Shown here one piece after another: positions 1-10,626 of a stretch of DNA of 64,000 bases. The stretch is from positions 1,054,001 to 1,118,000 of the forward strand of contig JAUZTG010000029.1 in the NCBI GenBank assembly GCA_030734395.1. The letters run 5' to 3'. The notes under the pieces are model-generated. The model did not search any database and had not been told where the DNA came from. It saw only the letters and a list, made by a program, of their open reading frames with translations. This DNA comes from Sarocladium kiliense. Lineage: Eukaryota > Ascomycota > Sordariomycetes > Hypocreales > Sarocladiaceae. The translations under genes and the position numbers were made by a program. Positions within the stretch are counted from its first letter, which is position 1; each line of letters starts with the position of its first letter.

Positions 1-1673
1 AGGCCCGCACGAGGAAAGGGAGAACTGATGAACGCCAGTCGTTCTCGGAACAATGATTGACTTGCCCCGGTAGGAGTACCGCTCTCCTGTAGTGAGCTCT
101 GGCGGCAGGCCATCATAGCAAATAAGGTACGAGCTCGGACGGTTCTCGGTCAGGAATGGATCGCCTTCGTGATTCATGTTTCTCCAGAAAGAGAGTGTCC
201 AACCAGGCTTGCCCGTATTCGGGTTGCGCATGATCGATGGGTCAATAAGAGGAAGGTACCTGTGTGTAACGATGCCAGGGTGAGTTTGGACCTTTGCGCT
301 GGGGAACTTCTTCTCAATCTCAGCTTTGATCGAAGTGTAGGGAGTTGTACGATAGTGGGGAGCAAGGTTGGAGCTGCCACCGCCAGTGGCCACGGAGCGT
401 GCTGCGTTGGGCCCAATGACGGCGATTGTCTTGCCGTCAAGGCTGCCAAGAGGAAGTACATTCTTGTCGTTCTTGAGCAGAACGATGCCCTCAGCGCCTG
501 CGCGGCGGATGATTGCTCGATGCTCAGGGAGGTCGACTGCTCTCTCTGGACCTTCTTTCCAGTCAGGATCTGTGTGTTTGCCAACCTTGTGGACCAACTC
601 TAGAACCCGTGAGGCGGATGCATCTATATACGAGCTGTCGAGTAGCCCTTTGTTGCAAGCGTCAACGAGGTATTTGCCTCTTCTCCGCACAGGGCCAGGC
701 ATCTCCAGGTCAAGTCTGCCGGTCTCAATCAGCATTGGCAGCCAACTTGCAAGCGCTGACATTATGTACGTACCCGGCGGTGACAGATGGGACAACACTA
801 TTGGTGCCAAACCAGTCACTCATGATCATGCCGTCCCATTTCCATTCTCCTCTCAGTACATCCTGAATCAGATGGTGATGCGCAGAGCAAAATATACCGT
901 TGACCTTGTTGTAGGCAGTCATGATGCTCCACGGTTTGCTATCTCGCACGGCAATCTGGAAGGGCTGAAGGTGAATCTCGCGCAATGCGCGATCGGGTAT
1001 CTTCTCATCAATAAAGAAGCGCCTCGTCTCCTGGTCATTGGCAATGTAGTGCTTGATGCAAGCCGCAACTCCGGCACTCTGAATGGCGTTGATGTAAGCC
1101 GCCGCAAGCTTTCCAGTCAGGTAAGGGTCTTCACTGTAGGCCTCGAAGTTGCGACCACCCAGGGGCGTCCTTGGAATGCAAACTCAATCATCACTTAGCA
1201 TATGCCCTAATGCTTACTGTTTTGACCGACTACTCACCCGTTGGCCCAAGCAACACATCAACCTCTTTGCTCCTGCACTCAGATACGAGGACCTTGCTAA
1301 CCTCCGCAAGAAGGTCATTATCCCAAGAAGCTGCAAGAGAAACCCTGTGACGCAGCTTGTTGGATTAATGTGCAAACGAAAAGCAAGGAGTTCGTGTTAC
1401 TGACCCTGTTGGCAATGATGCAGCTGTCTGACCATCCAGGAAGATGCCGCCTCGTACACCTACTGGACCGTCTGATGTCTTGAGTCTCGAGATCCCAAGA
1501 CGAGGAATTGGAGCAGTCCTCCATAGATCCTCGCCAGAAAGGAGCAAGACCCTTTCTTCAAGGGTCATCTGGGCCAGCTTTTCGTGAGCCCATCTTTTCG
1601 CAGCACTTGTTGGGGCAACCTTTGGGTGCGGCAGCGCACCATTGTGCTCTGACTGGACAGCTGAAGGCGCCAT
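1..1673 (-). CDS. GH3 beta-glucosidase, intracellular type (3' end beyond window)
   Basis: Family 3 glycoside hydrolase that releases terminal beta-glucose. Exons on the minus strand are 1673-1405, 1344-1238, 1182-774 and 715-1; all junctions are GT..AG and keep phase, giving 500 codons before the window edge. The start is the ATG at 1673; the reading frame further upstream has no other ATG. Visible family landmarks are PLGGRNFEAYSEDP, the KHYIANDQE loop, and the nucleophile Asp at about residue 248 in MIMSDW. The (beta/alpha)6 domain follows, and the last visible part (VPRTTGVHQF) is the beginning of a PA14 insert, as in fungal beta-glucosidases. The N-terminus MAPSAVQSEHNG is not a signal peptide, so the enzyme probably works in the cytosol on imported glycosides. 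It is divergent from the sugar porter at 2497, which suggests uptake and hydrolysis are coupled. Family assignment is firm; substrate is unknown. Confidence 0.93.
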
Positions 1674-2496
1674 GATTCTTCGTTTCTTCGTCGTTCCTCG
1701 ACGGGCAGAGAGGGTAAGCTGATTCACCTTCCCCACGTTCAATTACTCGACGAGAGGGAGGCCAGCACTTATTAAGGCAGTTGCGCTCAGAATGGAACTA
1801 TCGTTGGCTGCAGTCTCAAGCTGCTGGGCCGCCGTCGAAATGGGATCCAGTTACTACATGCGGGACTACCTGTGTCGACTCCTCGAGTTTTTACCCGTTT
1901 GTGGAGTCTTCCAAGGCGTTACACGTCACATCTCTGCTGGCCTGTGAAGCGACTCCCAATGTATGAGAGCGACGGCGGTGCTGGGAAGGGTCGTGCCGTC
2001 CGGAGTGTCTCCGTCTTTCCGCGAAGCCGACGAGCAGCAGCGCAGGGCACGTCCCTAAGGGTGGCGCTGCCTGGGGCTTGTATACGGGGAAACACGGAGC
2101 GTCTCCGCGCTTGTATGTCCCCGTTCCCCCTCTGAGCGGCATCTGCATCTTCAGCAATGCAACACCAGCCTCCAGAAACACATTTCGGCTGTACTGCGAG
2201 CAATGGCACGACTCTATTCCATCCCCATGATCTGATCGTTAGCCTCCCGCCCTAATCCCGGGTCACTTTGCCCCGGACTTGACCCCAGACATGGGCATTG
2301 GTCGGGGGGGTGGTGGCTTTGGACCATCCAGAATCGACATGATGATCCGGCCCATGCATTTAAATAATGGGCGCAGGTCATCGTGACTCTCGAATATCGA
2401 CTCTCGAATGCTCGCATCCTGTGGATTACACCATCTTGATCCCGCAAGAAGTATTCGTCCCCACGAGTCTTGGCCGTCGATTGACAGTCCAAAATC
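1674..2496. promoter_or_regulatory. Divergent promoter region between GH3 gene and sugar porter
   Basis: This gap of 823 bases separates two divergently transcribed genes and holds no convincing gene. A TATA-like TTTAAATAA lies near 2360, about 130 bases before the porter ATG. An 11-base motif GACTCTCGAAT occurs twice in direct orientation with a 14-base period (2385-2395 and 2399-2409), just downstream of it. Shared regulation of the two genes is an inference from the layout. Confidence 0.6.
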
Positions 2497-4059
2497 ATGT
2501 CGGTCCAAGTCCCCACGACGCGCCCGCCTTACAGCGTCGCAGAGCTGCTCGCTGAAGATCAGACACCTTGGTACAAGCTCTCACCTGCGCTGGTTCGACT
2601 GTACGCTCTGCTTGCCCCGGCCTGTCTTGTTGTTTGCATGACAAATGGCTACGACGGCTCAGTCCTTACTGCATTGCAAGGTGTTGATGGATGGAAGAAT
2701 CAGTTTGGCAACCCGCAAGGCGCTCTGCTGGGTATCACCAGCGCAGCCTATCCCTTAGGTGCCATCTTGTCGACCCCATTCTCGGCTTGGATCTCCGATC
2801 GTTTTGGCCGCAGACATTCTATCACCATCGGCAGCATCATCATGATACTCGGTGTGATTATGCAATGTGCAAGTACTTCCATTGGCCTCTTCATTGGTGG
2901 CCGTCTGATTGTCGGCTTTGGAATCACCCTCGCACTCGCGGCAGCGCCCGTCCTGATCTCCGAGCTCGCTCATCCCCGTCACCGAGTCCTCTTCAGCTCC
3001 TTGTACAACACAAGCTTTTACCTAGGCTCGCTCCTTGCCGGCTGGGTGACCTTTGGATCCTATTCCATGGGCAATGCCTGGGCATGGCGTCTACCCACGC
3101 TTCTTCAGGCTGCCTCGGCTTGTGTCCAGGTCATGTTCGTTATGCTCTTAGATGAGTCTCCTCGGTGGCTTTACTATAAGAATCGGAGCGAAGAAGCGTA
3201 CAAGGTCATCGTTAAACACCATTGCAATGGCAATCAGAATGATCCTTTGGCTCAGGCACAGTTTTGGGAAATGCGTATGACCCTCGAGGCCGAGAAGTCT
3301 GCTGAAGGCCAAGGCCTCTCGCTCTTCACCAAGACCCCGGCCAACCGCAAGCGGCTTGCCATCATTTTGACACTCGCTGTCTTTGGTCAATGGTCCGGCA
3401 ACGGCCTTGTGTCTTACTATCTGACCAAAATTCTGACCGACATCGGCATCACCGGACAGCGCGATCAAACTCAGCTGAATGGAATCATCAGCACTGTCAA
3501 TTATGTCACGGCTCTATGCGCTGCAGTTTTGTCGACGAAGATTGGCCGAAGGCCGATGTTCGTTGGTGGCGGCATTGCCATGTGGTTGACATTCTCATCT
3601 CTCACCGCTAGCATTGCTGTGTACAACGAGACCGGTGCACCAGCTTCTAGCCGATCTGCACTAGCATTCATATTCATCTTCTACACGGCGTACAATGTCT
3701 GCCTCAACCCTCTTCTTTACCTTTATCCGACGGAGATCCTCCCCTTCCGCATGCGAGCCATGGGCATCAGCCTGCTTGTATTTGCCAACAAAGCCGCGCT
3801 GTTTTTCAACCAGTTTGTGAATCCCATTGGAATGGATGACCTTGGATGGAAGTACTACCTTGTCTATGTAGTTTGGCTTACTGTTGAGATCGCGACGTTC
3901 TGGTTCCTCTATCCAGAGACCCGTGGCTATACACTGGAAAGGATTCAGGAGGCTTTCGGCGATGACCCTAAGTTTGATGATATCGAGGCAGAAGAGAGAT
4001 CAATGCGTAAGCCTCGAGCAGCGGTCAGCCACGAAGATCTGCACATGGAAAAGCTATAG
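2497..4059 (+). CDS. MFS sugar porter (hexose/disaccharide type), intronless
   Basis: A 520-residue major facilitator protein of the sugar-porter family, a plasma-membrane H+/sugar symporter. The sequence shows the NGYDGSVLT segment of the first helix, DRFGRR between helices 2 and 3, ESPRWLYYKNR after helix 6, the GRR repeat in the second half, and PETRGYTLERIQEAF after helix 12. Length is typical of the family. It is a single open frame, unlike the other two sugar porters here (8 and 3 exons). The ATG at 2497 gives a normal cytosolic N-terminus of about 40 residues. It resembles fungal lactose/cellodextrin-type permeases more than yeast hexose carriers, but substrate cannot be read from sequence. 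It is divergent from the GH3 gene, which suggests it brings in a glucoside for intracellular hydrolysis. Confidence 0.92.
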   Translation: MSVQVPTTRPPYSVAELLAEDQTPWYKLSPALVRLYALLAPACLVVCMTNGYDGSVLTALQGVDGWKNQFGNPQGALLGITSAAYPLGAILSTPFSAWISDRFGRRHSITIGSIIMILGVIMQCASTSIGLFIGGRLIVGFGITLALAAAPVLISELAHPRHRVLFSSLYNTSFYLGSLLAGWVTFGSYSMGNAWAWRLPTLLQAASACVQVMFVMLLDESPRWLYYKNRSEEAYKVIVKHHCNGNQNDPLAQAQFWEMRMTLEAEKSAEGQGLSLFTKTPANRKRLAIILTLAVFGQWSGNGLVSYYLTKILTDIGITGQRDQTQLNGIISTVNYVTALCAAVLSTKIGRRPMFVGGGIAMWLTFSSLTASIAVYNETGAPASSRSALAFIFIFYTAYNVCLNPLLYLYPTEILPFRMRAMGISLLVFANKAALFFNQFVNPIGMDDLGWKYYLVYVVWLTVEIATFWFLYPETRGYTLERIQEAFGDDPKFDDIEAEERSMRKPRAAVSHEDLHMEKL

Positions 4060-4560
4060 CAACCATGAGAAAGGCCTCAACTAGGAAACAGGCCTAGGCG
4101 ATGATCAAGTGAGTTCTAGCACTTGGATCAAATCCCTTGGACTACGGATGGCACAAGATGTCTTGCGTGTAGGAGCAACTCAGATTCGAATGGAAACCTT
4201 GCTTCGAGAGACTTCCAGATGCGGAGAAGTCAGTGCTTGGATGTTCAGAGAGGGATATAGCTTGGAGCGTTCCAGCTCACGAATTGTAACAAAGATGGCT
4301 GTTTTCAGGTTGAAGCATAGTGCTGTGGCGACTCTAGTTAGCCTCCCTCCTCATCCCCCAAGTCTATTTCACAGGAGAATCACATGAAGAAGGATAAGCT
4401 GAATTGATCTGCTGTATGACGCATTTCATATTGACCTTTCAGAGACTTGGTTTTTTGTCTATGGACCCATCGAAGAAGGTATGAGCAGCAAGGCTGAGCT
4501 CATGCTGCAAGCCAGTGGATATTTGGATAGTGATCAGGGTCGGCGGACCAGCCATCTTCC
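4060..4560. other. Convergent 3' intergenic region
   Basis: About 500 bases between the stops of two convergent transporter genes. It presumably holds both 3' untranslated regions and polyadenylation signals. The short open frame at 4109-4387 has no recognisable family and no supporting signals; I see nothing else. Confidence 0.6.
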
Positions 4561-6678
4561 CTAAATTACCGCCCTGTCATCGTTCTTCTCGTGGACCTGA
4601 CCGGCGCTGTGCAACTTCTGCACGTCGGTGACATATTTCCTCATGCGCCAGGCGGGCACCTGCTTCTCGAACATTTCGTCGAGCTCCGCCGGGTTACGCT
4701 TAGAGGGCTCCGGGACGAACATCCAAACTGCCACGCAGGTGACGATGCCTGTGCCGAAGAACAGGAAAGCAGTGCTGTAATTCCAGTTCGCCCTGAGAGG
4801 ATCGACTATTTCAAGGTCAGTTTTGTGTGTTGCACCGAGGCCTGTGGCCCATGCACGACTTACGCAAGATAGGAACGGAGGTATTGAAGGTTAGACCAAA
4901 GAGGACAGACATGCCCGCGGCGATGCCTGCAGTACGGGCGCGAAGCTTCTGCGAAGCAATCTCGCCGACAAATGCCCATCCAATAGCTCCCACTACGCTG
5001 ATGGTCAGTATTTGGAAACCGGCAGATGTTGAGATTGGTTTGGGGGGTGGGGGTTGTTCAGTAACATACGGGCAACGTTGCACAGTGACCAAACGCAGGA
5101 AATGAAGATGAGAAAATTCCTCAACGGTTCAGTCTTGGAGACGAAACCGAGAATGCCGACGATCATCATTGTAGTGGTACACACGATGGCTGCGACTACG
5201 ACAATCGGACGCCGACCGACTCTGTCTGAGGCCAGGATTAGGAATATGGAAGTCATCAGGGCAATGGCAGCTGATGAAAAGTCAGCGGCAAAACCTTCGT
5301 CGAACACCATCCAGTCTTCCGTGGTCAAACTTACTCAGAATAGTCGTAATCAGGAAAGGGTTGTCGAATCCACTTTGCCTGAAGAACAGACTCGCGTAGT
5401 TGTTCAAGAATGCCAGGCCGGTGAGCTGCTGAGCGCAAACAGGGAGCGTGGACCCAAGAGTACGCTTTGCGTTGGGTCCCCTGAAGCAATCTATGTATGA
5501 TCGAACGAGCTCCTTCCAGCTCATGTTGACGAGACCAAGGTCTTCGTTTCTCCTCCGCTCCTCCAGGGTGGTGTTCTTGATGACAGCATACTCGGTCTCG
5601 ACATCGTAGCCTTCGACGTTGCCGAAGATCCTGCGCAGGGAGGCCTTGCCCTTCTCGTCCTGGTCACGCTCAGCGTAATAGGCTGTGAATGGTCAGCAAC
5701 TGATGATTGGTCTGACAGTTTGTGTTACATACCAGGAGTCTCGGGAAGATAAATAAAGATTGGAAGCATGATGGCCACGAAAGCCCACTGAGTCAAGATC
5801 GGAATCTTGAAGTTCTTGGGATCTGAAGCTTGAACGATAGTCAGGACCATGGGTCCGAGGAAACTTCCGATACGGTTCCAGAAGCCATATGTCAAGATCA
5901 TAGCACCGCGGATGTTTGCGGGAGCCCACTCTGTGACATAGACAGGGAGCGTGGACTGGATGCAGCCGACACCCACGCCAGCGAGGAGTTTGGCACCCGC
6001 CCAATGAGTCCAGTCGGACACCAGACTTTCAATAACGGTGCCCTAATCAGTCGGTCAGCTTGCTGCAAAAGACTCCACGAGGCCCATAGATGGTGTCCTC
6101 GGACCATGTAATACATACCCCTACAACAATGACCCAAAGAAAGTACAGGGTCATTTTGCGGCCAATCTTGTCGGAAACGGGATTGAGAAAGACCATGCCG
6201 ATGAGCTGACCAAGGGATTGTAAAGCACCCCAGAGGGCAACATGACTCCCATCGAGATAGTATTCACCATCCTCCCCCTGGAAGCCGATTTGCTCGATGA
6301 AGCCCTGGTTTGCGATAATGTTTCCTATCGATTTAATATGAGCAAGCCTGCCAGCTGGTGAGCTTGGGGAATAGCTTGGTTCTTACCCGTCAGAGTAATT
6401 TGGTAGCCCTCGGCGCCAGCTGCAATGCAGAGCAGATTACAAACGAGGACAACCTGTGGGCAACTAAGGTCAGCATCAAAGCCTTGCCTGCAAACATCCG
6501 TTGCCAGCCGCCATTCAGGCAATCGACCTACCTTCCAAAACTTCCTGATGGATGCCCAGTAGCCAAGGTTGTCCATGGATGACTTGAGGACAAACTCGTT
6601 CTCCGATTTCAGGGGGTGTTCCCCATGAGTCGTATCTGGGACTGGCTCAATACCAGCCTTGTCTGTGGTGGAAGCCAT
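4561..6678 (-). CDS. MFS alpha-glucoside/maltose-type sugar porter, 8 exons
   Basis: A 550-residue sugar porter. Exons on the minus strand are 6678-6532, 6453-6387, 6324-6119, 6042-5733, 5682-5335, 5270-5070, 4992-4864 and 4805-4561, all GT..AG and phase-consistent. Family landmarks are AAGAEGYQITLTG in helix 1, NPVSDKIGRKMT, VTEWAPANIRGAMI, a YLPETP turn, VCAQQLTGLAFLNNYASLFF in helix 7, SDRVGRRP and a C-terminal VPEPSKRNPAELDEMFE. The QQLTG and TEWAPANIRG patterns are typical of fungal maltose/alpha-glucoside and quinate-type transporters. The start is the ATG at 6678. The sixth acceptor (..CGTAG at 4993) was chosen because it alone restores the frame into GAIGWAFVGE. The gene is divergent from the GH78 gene at 7831, so it may import rhamnosylated or glucosylated compounds; that role is inferred. 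Confidence 0.9.
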
Positions 6679-7830
6679 GTCTGATGTCGCAACCAAGCCG
6701 TGGACCTGAGGTACTGTTCAAAGCCTTATGCTGCTGACAAGGGGGTCGCGTCGAACGTGAGGCAGAGGGATGACAAGCGGAACAAGGGGAAGACACCCAG
6801 CTAGATATAGATCAGCTCACAGGTCGTGGCTTCGATATTGCAGAGAACTGATTGCGATGATCAAATATTGACCCCAGCCTGGATCGAGGACTGATCCCTC
6901 CTTTCGGGACCAAATGTAGCGAGCAGTGGAAACCCCAGATCCCAGGTGAAGCTAGCTGACTTACCTACCAAGGCATGGCCAAGTCTCGCAAGAAGTCGAG
7001 TGGAATGAGGAGATGTTGTAGCGTGGTCTGGGGCCCCATGGGGGGGTGTTCATGCCCATGCGATTGGGGTTGGCTGTGAGTGATGGGATTCCCTGCAATA
7101 GTGCAAGCATGTCGACGGCCCTGGCATGAGATGAATATTGAGTATGGAGTGGCCCACAACGCCGGAAGGCTTTTCCTTCACCAAGAGCCAAGACACCCAG
7201 AGTGACGGCAGTGGCAGCAGAAACCAGACTATTGCGCTTAGCTCTGGGCGCGTGCGATGGCTCATGGCGAGGGCCAGGATCGAGCGCACGGAATCAGCCC
7301 GTGTCTCCCCGCCGCTTTCCCCACTGTCGCTTCCACTCCCCCAGCCCTGTGATTCATTCATCATCTGGTAGCCAGGCATCCAGCAGTCTGGGTTGCTTTC
7401 GAAAGGGAGGAAATGATCTACAGCATGAGCTCAGCATCCATGGCGAGCCTGATCTCGGTCCAACTGAGGCCGAGTTTCCCCTGCTCGATGATTTCAAAGC
7501 TGGAGACTAATGCCACAAGGGGATTTTCTACCCCTCCACGTCAAGATTGTGGAGTTGGCTGGCTCACACTACACCCCGTCATCCCAAGCCTTTGGGAGCA
7601 TTCCAGGCGTGTTGATCAACTGAGCTTCGCAATTTATTGGTTCCTTTAGAGAACACATCTTGTCTTGCCGTGAGCTTTGCTACAAACGCTCCGCATCTTC
7701 GGGAGAGCGCAGGCCGACTATGGAAAGCCGGGATTTGTATTATAGTCTCTCTTCAAAGGAAGAACACGCGGAGGCAGCTTTGCTTCTTTAAGTGATGCTC
7801 TGCTAAAGCCCGGACCACCCAATTATCACC
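6679..7830. promoter_or_regulatory. Divergent promoter region between sugar porter and GH78 gene
   Basis: A 1.15-kb gap between two divergently transcribed genes. Open frames here are short, overlap on both strands and match no family I recognise, so I call no gene. An AT-rich TATTATA lies near 7740, about 90 bases upstream of the GH78 ATG, and is a plausible core promoter. Confidence 0.55.
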
Positions 7831-10626
7831 ATGTCTGTCGAGATCGCTCAACTCAGTGTCGAACACCATCATAATGGCTTCGGCATTTCGCACTCCAAGC
7901 CACGATTATCATGGCGCTTCAAAGCGACTACGGTGAAGGGTTGGCAACAGGCTTCATACGAGTTACGTCTGAAGCGTGGACCTAAAGAGACCGAGACTTA
8001 TCGCGTGGCTTCCTCGGAATCAGTACTCGTTCCTTGGCCCTCGGCTCCACTTTCGTCGCGCGAGACAGCTTCTATACAAGTCCGTGCTACAGGCAAAGAC
8101 GGCTCTCAGACCAACTGGGCGACGTTGGACATTGAAGTGGCACTCCTGGATCGGTCTGAGTGGAAGGCGAAGCTCATATCAGGACTGAAGCAGCCTCGTG
8201 ACGAACCGAAACAACCGTTCCGCCTGAGGAAATCGTTCAAGTACCAAGGTGGCAATGCACGACTATACGCAACGGCTCACGGAATCTACGAGATCGAGAT
8301 CAACGGCAAAAGGGTTGGCGAGGATGTCTTGACGCCAGGATGGCAATCGTACAACCACCATCTGCACTATCAGATCTACGATGTCACGAAGCTGCTTCAA
8401 GTTGGAGAGAATGTCATCGGCGCATATGTTGGTGAGGGCTGGTACGCTGGACGGCTGGGACGACCTGGGACCTCCAACATCTGGGGTGATAGACTTGGCT
8501 TTTTGGCGCAGCTTGAGGCTGATGCCGAAGCGATTTGCGTAACAGATTCAAGCTGGGAGTATCTCACAGGCCCTGTTGAGAGCTCTGAGATCTACAACGG
8601 AGAGACCTACAACACGCATCTGGAGGATCCGAGTTGGAGCACAAATTCTTCATCGGCTAGAGGTCTAGGCAGTGCGGCCGAGCTTTCGTTCCCCGAAGCG
8701 CAGCTATCTGCTCCAGATGTTGCCCCAGTGCGTCGAGTAATTGAATTGAAGCCAAAGACCATTATCACAACGCCGAGTGGGAAGAAGGTTCTCGACCTTG
8801 GACAGAATATAGTTGGCTGGCTGAGGGTTGATGCTGACATACCGGGCGACGCTGAGCTTGTCATCAAGCATGCCGAGGTCATGGAAAACCATGAGTTGGG
8901 CACGCGTCCCTTGAGAACAGCCAAGGCCACAGCTACCATCAAGCTTGGTGGTATCAGCGCAAAGGGCTACGAACCGAAGTTCTCTTGGTATGGATTCAGG
9001 TTCGTGTTCGATGCCTCACCTCTTAGCATCCTCTACTTGCCTGAAGCGCTCAGAAGATCAGTTGACTGATGATCGATCGTGTTGCAGATATGCCGAAATT
9101 AGCGGATACGACGATGTCAAGCTATCCGACTTCACTGGTATCGCTATTTCCTCCGATCTGCGCCGAACCGGCTTCTTCGAATGTTCACACAAAGAGATCA
9201 CGCAGCTCCACGAGAACACCGTGTGGTCCATGCGAGACAACTTTGTCTCCGTGCCGACGGATTGCCCTCAGCGAGATGAGCGTCTTGGTTGGACGGGAGA
9301 TATCCAGGTGTTCGCCCCGACAGCAAACTTCCTTTACGATACTACAGCATTTCTGGGCAATTGGCTTCGTGACCTCGAAGCTGATCAAAGGGATCTCGGG
9401 GGCGTCGTTCCGACCATCATTCCAGCTATCCCGATCCCCCCTCGTTACCCTGAGAGGCGCTCGATGGCTGTGTGGGGAGACAGTGCCGTGCTGACACCGT
9501 GGGATGTGTATAATGCCTCCGGCGATGAAGGACTGCTGGCGAGACAGTGGGAAAGCATTGTGCTGTGGCTTGATGAGGGGGTTCCTCGGGGGCAGAACGG
9601 CCTTTACTCGACTGCAATGCCTCAGTACGGCGACTGGCTTGACCCGCGCGCTCCACCTCATCTTCCTGGACACTCGCCTACAGACTCTTTTCTGATTGCG
9701 AATGCCTATCTTGTTTATGTGACTGACGTAGCAGCAAAGATAGGCCGGCTGTTGGGCAAGACTGAGGCGGCGTTGCATTATGCGAAGCAAGCGATCGAGT
9801 TTCGCAGGCTGTTTCGTGCCGAGTACATGACACCAAACGGCCGACTAGCCTCTGATACACAGGCTGCGTATGCCGTTGCCCTCAGGTTCCATCTATACGA
9901 GAACGACGCTGAACTCCAAACAATGCGCTCTCGCTTGGACTGGCTGGTCAGGTGGGAGGCGTTCAAGATCACAACAGGATTCGCAGGCACCCCCATCATA
10001 CTCCATGTTCTAGCAGAAAACGACATGCTGGGCAACGCCTATCGCATGCTTCAAGAGCGGGACTGTCCTAGTTGGCTGTATCCCATCAGCATGGGTGCGA
10101 CGACGATTGTACGTTCTCCAATATCCTCTGTGCAAACCTTCCAGGACCCTCGCTGCAAGTAATTCTTTTACTAACAATGGCTTTGCTGCAGTGGGAGAGA
10201 TGGAATTCTATGCTCCCGGATGGCACAATCAACCCGGGTCAGATGACTTCCTTCAACCACTATGCTCTAGGGTCAGTCTGTTCTTTTCTTCACAACACCA
10301 TTGGGGGTCTCAGCGCCGCATCTCCTGGCTGGAAGACTGCGCTGGTCCAGCCAAGGCCGGGCGGCACAATCCGACACGCTACAACCTCCTTTGACTCACC
10401 GTACGGTCCATACTCTGTCCGCTGGAAGCTCGAAGGAGGCATGATGCACACCACTGTCAAGGTTCCGCCTAATGGCGAAGCGCACGTGATTCTGGAGGGA
10501 GTCGATGAGGTGGTGAAGAGCGGGGAGTATTCCTTCGTGACTGAGTACTCTGATGATCCAAAGTGGCCACCGCAGGTCATCCAAGGCTTGCAGGGCAATG
10601 AGGTGGAAGCATTCTATGTAGAATAA
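7831..10626 (+). CDS. GH78 alpha-L-rhamnosidase, intracellular, bacterial-like
   Basis: An 874-residue family 78 enzyme that cleaves terminal alpha-L-rhamnose. Exons are 7831-8999, 9088-10108 and 10192-10626, with phase kept at both junctions (WYGFR/YAEISGY and ATTI/WERWNS). Domain order is an Fn3-like N-terminal domain (KPRLSWRF), the rhamnosidase N domain (HGIYEIEINGKRVGEDVLTP), the concanavalin-like domain (VLDLGQNIVGW), the (alpha/alpha)6 catalytic domain and a C-terminal beta domain. The general acid is Glu454 in DCPQRDERLGWTGD. At the usual general-base site the protein reads LGSVCSFLHN, with Cys760-Ser761 where the secreted paralogue at 12842 has Glu-Glu. There is no signal peptide, so it is probably cytosolic. 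It is divergent from the porter at 6678. The family call is firm; catalytic competence is uncertain. Confidence 0.93.
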
